Origin: a bacterium | Lineage (GTDB): Bacteria > Bacillota > Bacilli > Lactobacillales > Streptococcaceae | NCBI GenBank assembly: GCA_905221295.1 | Contig: CAJNCP010000005.1 | Span: forward strand, 1-64,000 | DNA: 64,000 bases | Reading direction: 5' to 3' | Translations under genes and position numbers: made by a program | In this document: positions 58,088-64,000 of the stretch, one piece after another | How the letters are laid out: every line of letters begins with the position of its first letter | Position numbering within the stretch: position 1 is the first letter of the stretch | Notes under the pieces: model-generated | Told to the model about the DNA's origin: nothing | What the model saw: only the letters and a program-made list of their open reading frames with translations | The model's database searches: none

Positions 58088-58485
58088 CTAAGCAGTAATG
58101 CTATCTTCTTCCTCAGTATCTGCATCTTCATCCTTCTTACTTGGCCAAGCAAGCATGACAATAAGAGCAATCGGTCCAACGAGAGGAATCAAAGCAATGA
58201 AGATAAAGGCCCAGTGGAAACCAGCGTCTCGTAAGCGACGTACTGTCAAAGCAATAGAAGGCAACATAAGAATAACTGCTAAAAAGAGGTAAAAACCACT
58301 CATGGCTTGTAAGCTATGGAGTGCCTCCAAATTATACGGTCGAGTTGACACTGCATCATGATATTTCATGTAAGCAGGAAAACAGATTAATAAGTTTGTA
58401 AAATAAATCCACCAGTAGTCCGAGCGAGTCGAAGATCTGTAAAGTTTACATACCCCTTCCAAAAGTTCTTATAAGCATTGAACAG
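58088..58485 (-). pseudogene. DUF805 membrane protein gene, frameshifted
   Basis: The 5' part reads LFNAYKNFWKGYVNFT in one frame, then STRSDYWWIYFTNLLICFP and the rest of a DUF805 protein (spans, VRRLRDAGFHWAFIF) in another, joined near 58448. The intact neighbour has FFKGYANFSGRFTRPEFWW at the same place. A short indel is the simplest cause. No ATG precedes the first part. The second frame can only start at a TTG (58462). Confidence 0.72.
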
Positions 58486-58582
58486 ACAATAATAGCTTTT
58501 CTCTTCATAAAGCCTACCATATAGCATCATGACTGACAAGTCCTGAAGCGACTCAGACGTTTTTAAATAGAGTAAAATTATC

Positions 58583-59011
58583 TTAATATTTTCGTACCAT
58601 TTCTTCAAACTGAGAGTCTTCCGTATTCTCTTTATCTTTATCTTTTTCACTATTCTCTATCACTTTTTCTCCAAATCGTTGACTTGGCATAGCGAGCATA
58701 ACGAGCAGTATTATTGCACCCAAAGGAACAAATACAATAAAGATATAGGCCCAATGGATACCCACATCTCGTAAGCGACGTACTATCAGTGCTAGTAGAG
58801 GGACAAGCTCAACTAGCAACAAAATAATACACATACTGAAGACCGCAATATTCATGATGGCATTATCAAATTCTAATCCCGTGAACAGCGAGTAGTAGAC
58901 GGGCAAGGAAATCACCATATTTAACAGCCAAATCCACCAAAATTCTGGACGTGTGAAACGACCAGAAAAATTCGCATAGCCTTTGAAGAAACTCCTAATA
59001 GCACTAATCAT
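58583..59011 (-). CDS. DUF805 membrane protein
   Basis: A 142-residue protein with about four spans and the DUF805 signature GYANFSGRFTRPEFWWI and VRRLRDVGIHWAYIF. The charged tail is Lys/Glu-rich. Function unknown. It is a tandem paralog of the frameshifted gene 97 bp downstream. Confidence 0.87.
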   Translation of the reverse strand: MISAIRSFFKGYANFSGRFTRPEFWWIWLLNMVISLPVYYSLFTGLEFDNAIMNIAVFSMCIILLLVELVPLLALIVRRLRDVGIHWAYIFIVFVPLGAIILLVMLAMPSQRFGEKVIENSEKDKDKENTEDSQFEEMVRKY

Positions 59012-59088
59012 ATAAAAATCTCCTTTATCTCCCTAAACATTATCCTCTTATCTTGACTCCCATCTAGTGGATTGTCCACAAAAACGAA

Positions 59089-59125
59089 TAAAATCCCCTG
59101 CAAATCTACAATGCAGAGGATTTAT
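59089..59125 (-). terminator. Terminator of xpaC-telA
   Basis: Minus-strand AATCCTCTGCA..TGCAGGGGATT followed by TTATTC. Confidence 0.78.
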
Positions 59126-59127
59126 TT

Positions 59128-60375
59128 TTATTCTTGTACTTCTTTCTGAGCAGCCTTTCCTTGGTCGAGAAGGGCTTGGACGATTTTCTCATCGCGGAGT
59201 TTAACAGAATCGTTGATCATTTCTGCGGATTTGACGATGGTTGTTTCTAGTTGAGCACGTTTCTGGCGTCCCAACTCAATGGCAGCAACGATACCTTGGT
59301 TTTGAGCGACTAGACTTTCAGCAAGTTTGGTGACGGATTCAACAGCTACTGTTGGACTTTGGGCAATTCGTTCCATCTGCGGAATCACTTCCTTGCTGGT
59401 TTCAGCTAGCATCTGAAGGGCGGCATTGTTGGCATTGACAATGGCATCTGCCACGACACCTGATTTCATCGATTGTTGCAAAATACCAAGTTGAGCAATC
59501 GAAAGCTTCATGGTTGGAATGGTATTGCGACGAAGCATGCCCAATTTTTGGCGCATGTCCGATGAAACTTTGACGAGATTACGCATTTGTGGAGTCGTCG
59601 TCCAAGCTACGTAAAGGCGACTAACATACTCTGTATGTTGTTGTTCCAGTGTATTGACCACTTCAGCCATACGAGCTAATTCTTGGGACTTGGTTTGATA
59701 TTCTACCGTACTTGTATCTAGTTGGTCAACTTGAGCCTTCAGTTCTGCAGCACGATTCCCAGCTTCTGCTTGACTAGCCTCGATAAAGGAAATAACTCCC
59801 ACTAGATTTTCAATGGATTTGGTATTGTCCTCAATCAGCATTTCAGCAGAAACAATATTTCGCGCCAGCACATCTTCTTGCTTGACCACAGCAGCAGCCA
59901 TACCATCTAGCTTTTGCTCAACTGTTTTTGAGTCAAAATAAAATTCTTGCAGGCTGTTCTGGCTCTTTTTAAACAATTTTTGCAAAAAGTTTGGCTTTTC
60001 TTCCAACTCTGCAATTTCAGCATTCTTATATTTGGCTACAAAACCTTGGAGCTCACGATTGGTATTTTTCAGCAGGTCATCCACCTGAGGAATGTGCAGT
60101 TTCTTCTGCTCGGTCAAAATACGGTTAACCGTACCATTGACACCTTCCACCGCTGATTGACCAAAGTCCAAGAGAGCATTTTGGTCTGTGACAAACTGAT
60201 CCACCAACTGAGGCACGCGCGCCTTGATTTGCTCTTGTTGCTCAGGACTTAGCTTTTCAAGAAAAGTGATCGTCTGGGCTGAGCCTGTATTGGTCTCGAT
60301 GATTTCGGTTGTCTTGTCCACTTTGGCCACTGTATTATTAGCAATCTGATCAATATCAAAATTAAATTCTGTCAT
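59128..60375 (-). CDS. telA: TelA/KlaA toxic-anion-resistance family protein
   Basis: A 415-residue, largely helical cytoplasmic protein of the TelA family (QMRNLVKVSSDMRQKLGMLRR region). Named for tellurite resistance in plasmids; in Firmicutes it is linked with envelope stress, and the exact activity is unsettled. It starts 21 bp after the XpaC-like gene, a conserved pair. Confidence 0.9.
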   Translation of the reverse strand: MTEFNFDIDQIANNTVAKVDKTTEIIETNTGSAQTITFLEKLSPEQQEQIKARVPQLVDQFVTDQNALLDFGQSAVEGVNGTVNRILTEQKKLHIPQVDDLLKNTNRELQGFVAKYKNAEIAELEEKPNFLQKLFKKSQNSLQEFYFDSKTVEQKLDGMAAAVVKQEDVLARNIVSAEMLIEDNTKSIENLVGVISFIEASQAEAGNRAAELKAQVDQLDTSTVEYQTKSQELARMAEVVNTLEQQHTEYVSRLYVAWTTTPQMRNLVKVSSDMRQKLGMLRRNTIPTMKLSIAQLGILQQSMKSGVVADAIVNANNAALQMLAETSKEVIPQMERIAQSPTVAVESVTKLAESLVAQNQGIVAAIELGRQKRAQLETTIVKSAEMINDSVKLRDEKIVQALLDQGKAAQKEVQE

Positions 60376-60396
60376 GGTTACTCCTTTGTGTCTACC

Positions 60397-61191
60397 CTAT
60401 TCTTTGCAATCTTTTCCTAAGATACGCAGACTAATATCAAAATCGCGCATATCTGTTTCATTGAGTTCTCTCAAAACTTGGTCTAGCTCAAGGTCAAATT
60501 GTTCGATGGCTGCTTTAGCTTGTTCCAAGCGTTCTTCCGCCCGATTATAATTTTTGGGATTTGCCTTAATCTTTAAATAGCCCTCTAAAATCGTTTGGAA
60601 TTTCTCCATTTTTAAACTATGGATGGCCGTCAGCTCTTCTTTGGCTCCAACATCCGATGACTCGATTTTGTCGAGAATCGCTTGATGGTCCGCAGCAATA
60701 TTTGCCAAGGTCTGAGACAATTCTGGCGCCACTTCCTCAGGTTCCATATTCTCAATATCTATCTGACTGTCTCTTTCCAGACGCTCTAGTTGAACATTGA
60801 TCGTTGCCCTTACTGAGCGAACCTTCTTATCAATTCGACCATAAACAGAATCACCAATATAAGATTTAAACTGATTGGCTTCTTGATGAATCTCACTCAG
60901 TTCAAGCAACACCTGACTGGCTCGACTTTTATAGACTGCTGGTCCTTTTTCAGACAGGGTCTCCTCTAACTGCTGGATATCTTTATCAGCTTGGCGAATC
61001 CGTGCTTTTAAAAGTTCAATCTGATCTTCTACAGAACGATTATTACCCCTGCGTCGATAGAGTACATAAGCACCGATACCAATTAGACTACAGATTGCCA
61101 AGGGGACAGCGTACTCAGCCAAGAGTCCCAGTAGAATCAAACCTCCCCAGAAATAGAGGCAGCCTTTCAAAAATCCATTCCCTGATTTCAT
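60397..61191 (-). CDS. XpaC-like membrane protein
   Basis: 264 residues with two close N-terminal spans (about 11-38) and a long helical tail. XpaC-type proteins form a conserved pair with TelA. The ATG at 61191 fits the GGG ribosome site best; another ATG two codons upstream is possible. Confidence 0.82.
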   Translation of the reverse strand: MKSGNGFLKGCLYFWGGLILLGLLAEYAVPLAICSLIGIGAYVLYRRRGNNRSVEDQIELLKARIRQADKDIQQLEETLSEKGPAVYKSRASQVLLELSEIHQEANQFKSYIGDSVYGRIDKKVRSVRATINVQLERLERDSQIDIENMEPEEVAPELSQTLANIAADHQAILDKIESSDVGAKEELTAIHSLKMEKFQTILEGYLKIKANPKNYNRAEERLEQAKAAIEQFDLELDQVLRELNETDMRDFDISLRILGKDCKE

Positions 61192-61365
61192 AAACATCCC
61201 TTATCTTAAATTTATAAATCTATTTTAGCACAAAAGCAAAAAATGAGGGCAGAAAAGTCGCCTAAAACCACTGATTTCTTTACACTATAGCTAGAAAGAT
61301 TCTCGGTGAATAAAAGCACTCCTTCCGACAGTGCCCAAACCCAGAAATCAACCTTTTAAGACAAA

Positions 61366-61390
61366 GCAAAAAGCCCACTGTTGTAGGCTT
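61366..61390 (-). terminator. Terminator of rpsD
   Basis: Minus-strand AAGCCTAC-AACA-GTGGGCTT followed by TTTGC. Confidence 0.82.
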
Positions 61391-61411
61391 TCTGTAAGAT
61401 ATTTCTTAAAA

Positions 61412-62023
61412 TTAAAGCATTTTGTTGTAGAATTCAACGACAAGTGCTTCGTTGATTTCTGGGTTGATTTCGTCGCGTTCTGGCAAGCGAGTCAATGAAC
61501 CTTCCAATTTTTCAGCATCGAATGATACGAATGCTGGACGTCCAAGAGTAGCTTCTACTGCTTCAAGGATTGCTGGAACTTTCAATGATTTTTCACGAAC
61601 TGAGATCACTTGACCTGGAGTTACACGGTATGATGGGATATCAACGCGTTTTCCGTCAACAAGGATGTGACCGTGGTTTACGAATTGACGAGCTTGACGA
61701 CGAGTAGTCGCAAGGCCAAGACGGTAAACAACGTTATCCAAACGACGTTCCAAAAGAAGCATGAAGTTGAAACCTAGGATTCCGCCTTTGATTTTTGTAG
61801 CCTGTACGAACAAGTTACGGAATTGTTTTTCACCTACACCGTAAGTGAAACGAAGTTTTTGTTTTTCAGCCAATTGCAAACCGTATTCTGATAATTTAGA
61901 ACGGTTGTTTGGTCCGTGTTGTCCTGGTACGTAGTTACGACGTGCCAATTCTTTACCTGTACCTGTAAGTGAAAGGCCAAGGCGACGAGCTTGTTTCCAA
62001 GATGGTCCTGTATAACGTGACAT
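61412..62023 (-). CDS. rpsD: 30S ribosomal protein uS4
   Basis: A 203-residue uS4: [20 protein letters not shown] at the N-terminus, S4 RNA-binding domain with [11 protein letters not shown] and [10 protein letters not shown]. It nucleates 16S assembly and usually autoregulates its own mRNA. GGAGG upstream of the ATG; a long leader precedes it. Confidence 0.97.
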   Translation of the reverse strand: MSRYTGPSWKQARRLGLSLTGTGKELARRNYVPGQHGPNNRSKLSEYGLQLAEKQKLRFTYGVGEKQFRNLFVQATKIKGGILGFNFMLLLERRLDNVVYRLGLATTRRQARQFVNHGHILVDGKRVDIPSYRVTPGQVISVREKSLKVPAILEAVEATLGRPAFVSFDAEKLEGSLTRLPERDEINPEINEALVVEFYNKML

Positions 62024-62175
62024 ATGTATGTCCTCCTGATATAAATAATATTTCGGTGGAAATAGTCACTTAGAAAGCCCTGATTCGTGCAGATGCCCTT
62101 CGCCTAAACAGCCAAGGTTACTTGTCATAAGACACCTGTTGACGAGCTTCATGCTTTCCTGCTGCTATTTCACAC
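62024..62175 (-). promoter_or_regulatory. rpsD leader, candidate uS4 autoregulatory RNA
   Basis: About 150 nt lie between the promoter and rpsD with no ORF. It is relatively GC-rich and has several potential stems (e.g. GCCTTTGTGTG, GCAGCAGGAAAGC, GGCGAAGGGCATC). Firmicute rpsD leaders bind uS4 for feedback; this is inference from position and length. Confidence 0.55.
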
Positions 62176-62182
62176 AAAGGCT

Positions 62183-62211
62183 ATTGTACCATGAAAAACT
62201 AGATTTGTAAA
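62183..62211 (-). promoter_or_regulatory. Promoter of rpsD
   Basis: Minus strand TTTACA (62206-62211), 17 bp, TACAAT (62183-62188). Confidence 0.82.
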
Positions 62212-62225
62212 GGGATTTTACGGCT

Positions 62226-63260
62226 TTATTTCAAATTGAGGCTGAATGTAAACTTGCTTCCTAAGCCATATTGACTTTCTGCTGTGATTTCGCCACCAAG
62301 CTGATGGGCTAGTTCGCGTGCAATCGCAAGACCTAAGCCATGCCCACCTGTCTTCATATTGCGCGAAGTTTCTATACGATAAAGTCGTTTAAAGATCTTT
62401 TCCAAATCCTCAGTAAGGATCCCCTGACCCTCGTCTTTCACACTGATTGTCAGCTCTTGTTCTGTTAATTGGGCAAGAACCTCGATTCTGGTTCCTGGTT
62501 CTGAATATTTAAAGGCATTGTTTAACAAGTTGACCAGAATACGAGAAAGTTTGTCAGAATGGCTCTTGATTTTAGCCGACTCAGGTGATACTTGAATGTA
62601 AACATCTCGCTCCTCTTGTTCAATCTGGAGTTGAAATTCACTCATTGACTCAATCAGCAACTGATCTAAAAAGACCTCTTCGACTTCTTCATCAGCAGTA
62701 TCTTGAGGTTGGGTGTTAAGAGTCAGAACATCCAATTCCTCCACTAGCTTGTTTAGACGCTCGGTTTGCCGACCAATCGTGGTTAAGTAGTGGAGCCGCT
62801 CCTCTTCCTTGATCACTCCATCTAGAATTCCCTCCACAGTAACCTGAATGGAGGTAATGGGAGTTTTAATATCGTGAGAGAGCTGCGCAATCATCATTCT
62901 CTTTTCTTGCTCGCTCTCATCAAGTGATTGAAAGGTAGCCTGCAAATTGTGAGACATGTCATTAAAAGCCTGGCCCAGCTCTTGAAATTCTAATGGGCCC
63001 TTGGTTTCGATTTCTGTGCTGAAATCCTTGCTGGCTATATCCTGAGCTTGTTTTTTCAAATGTTTCAGAGAAGAGAACACTGGCGACAAAAGAAAGATGC
63101 TCACTGCAGCGCCAATGAAACTAGCAATCAAGGTCATTCCAACTAGAAAGTAAACTTCGCTTTTCTCAATCAACATCCGTTGGACTGCCCAGAAAACGAC
63201 CAAAATCGTTAGTAGAGTCGACACTAGATACCCCACTAAAATATAGTTTTTTAATTTCAT
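62226..63260 (-). CDS. Sensor histidine kinase (SaeS/HK08-like)
   Basis: A 344-residue kinase with two spans close together (about 7-26 and 37-60) and hardly any extracellular loop, so an intramembrane-sensing type. HAMP follows, then the H box QLSHDIKTPITSIQ (about residue 130), N box LVNLLNNAFKYSEPG and G boxes DEGQGI and GGHGLGLAI. It overlaps the regulator gene by 4 bp. In pneumococcus this pair beside rpsD is TCS08, SaeRS-like (recalled), influencing surface adhesins. Confidence 0.9.
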   Translation of the reverse strand: MKLKNYILVGYLVSTLLTILVVFWAVQRMLIEKSEVYFLVGMTLIASFIGAAVSIFLLSPVFSSLKHLKKQAQDIASKDFSTEIETKGPLEFQELGQAFNDMSHNLQATFQSLDESEQEKRMMIAQLSHDIKTPITSIQVTVEGILDGVIKEEERLHYLTTIGRQTERLNKLVEELDVLTLNTQPQDTADEEVEEVFLDQLLIESMSEFQLQIEQEERDVYIQVSPESAKIKSHSDKLSRILVNLLNNAFKYSEPGTRIEVLAQLTEQELTISVKDEGQGILTEDLEKIFKRLYRIETSRNMKTGGHGLGLAIARELAHQLGGEITAESQYGLGSKFTFSLNLK

Positions 63261-63955
63261 TTTCTACCTCTTGGTCTTTCCATCTTATAGCCCAAACCCC
63301 AGACAGTTTTGATAGCAGGAGCATTGGAATTCGTATACTTGGTCAACTCTTGCCTCAACGCATGGATATGAACATTGAGTGTATTGGTATCATCTACATA
63401 GTCCTCTTGCCATACCTTCTCGTAAAGTTCCGTCTTTGAAAAGACTCTCTCGGGATTGCTGGCTAATATCCATAGAAGTTCAAAGGATTTTACTGTCAAT
63501 TCCAAAGGTTGATCCCCAATGCGAACTTCATGAGTCACATGGTTGATTACCAAGTCACCAAACTCGATCTGTTCTGTCTCTCCTCCACGGCTAAGGCGAC
63601 GCAAGATATTATTCACTCTTAAAACCAATTCGCGTGGGCTAAAGGGTTTGACTATAAAATCATCTGCCCCCAAACTTAATCCATAAATCTTATCCTGTTC
63701 GCTTGTCTTAGCAGTTGTAAAGAGGAAGGGTTGATCCGGAGCGATATACTGAACTTCACTAATAAAATCATATCCGTCCATATTGGGCATCATGATATCT
63801 GTGATAATGAGGTCGATAGATTTTTTTCTGAAAAGCTCTAATCCCTCCTTGCCATCATGGGCGACCAAAACGTCGTAACCTGCCTGTATAAGATAGCGGT
63901 TTTGAATATCTAGAATATCTATCTCATCATCAACCAGCAAAATTGTCTTTTTCAT
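63257..63955 (-). CDS. OmpR-family response regulator (SaeR/RR08-like)
   Basis: A 232-residue regulator. Receiver Asp in LIITDIMMPNMDG (about residue 53), Lys in DDFIVKPFSPREL, and a C-terminal winged helix ending TVWGLGYKME. AAGGAG precedes the ATG. It is the first gene of the pair; its promoter probably lies at the window edge (TATAAC near 63986). Confidence 0.92.
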   Translation of the reverse strand: MKKTILLVDDEIDILDIQNRYLIQAGYDVLVAHDGKEGLELFRKKSIDLIITDIMMPNMDGYDFISEVQYIAPDQPFLFTTAKTSEQDKIYGLSLGADDFIVKPFSPRELVLRVNNILRRLSRGGETEQIEFGDLVINHVTHEVRIGDQPLELTVKSFELLWILASNPERVFSKTELYEKVWQEDYVDDTNTLNVHIHALRQELTKYTNSNAPAIKTVWGLGYKMERPRGRK

Positions 63956-64000
63956 CTGACACTCCTTCGATAAAAACAGTGTTATACTTGCTTTAGTATA

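Overview
The window looks like chromosome from a Streptococcus of the mitis group (S. mitis, S. oralis or S. pneumoniae relatives). This rests on the AT-rich Firmicute base composition, GGAGG ribosome sites and extended -10 promoters, and on recognisable gene sets: patA-patB, the competence-induced bacteriocin genes cibABC behind a ComX-type box, a YesLMN-like two-component system (TCS07 type), an SaeRS/TCS08-like pair beside rpsD, and rpoY-rnjA. Species cannot be fixed from sequence reading alone.

Layout. 1-15.3 kb is housekeeping: tRNA-Glu, a cytidine-deaminase-like gene, gltX, pgi, a class-I amidotransferase, the patA-patB exporter with a hairpin attenuator, gpsA-galU, mutS, argR and argS. 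A 440-bp hairpin-rich non-coding gap follows. 15.7-34.6 kb holds nrdI, the yesL-hk-rr operon, an MptD-like membrane protein, an unusual three-gene O-acyltransferase cluster (dltB-like, dltD-like and an overlapping dltX-like microprotein), the methionine uptake operon metQ-M20 peptidase-metN-metP behind a MET box, an amino-acid binding protein, azlCD, a lipoprotein with an apparently leaderless mRNA, a CPBP protease, an Rgg remnant and tsaB-rimI-tsaD.

34.8-35.4 kb is cibABC. 35.4-42.4 kb is an AT-rich accessory island: a decayed mobilisable element with a mobC-like gene, a broken relaxase fused to a Fic fragment, and a giant polyvalent-type protein with three copies of a PBECR4-like domain, calcium-binding type-3 repeats and a C-terminal HExxH metallopeptidase. 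The giant gene has a one-base frameshift near its start, and mosaic scraps of the same repeat lie downstream.

42.4-64 kb returns to core genes: rpoY-rnjA, mnmA-nudix-mnmG, an arginine operon (binding protein-argG-argH) with an ARG-box-like palindrome on its -10, an Rgg regulator divergent from a membrane protein, a LysM protein, sdaAB-sdaAA, a HAD phosphatase, two DUF805 genes (one frameshifted), xpaC-telA, rpsD with a long leader, and a histidine kinase/response regulator pair.

Functionally the region joins translation and tRNA modification (gltX, argS, tsaB/D, mnmA/G, rpsD), amino-acid uptake and synthesis under MetR- and ArgR-type control, envelope work (dlt-like cluster, LysM, galU) and competence-linked warfare (cib). 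The mobile-element island sits directly between cibC and rpoY. All coordinates and motifs were read by eye; family names come from general knowledge and no database search was run.
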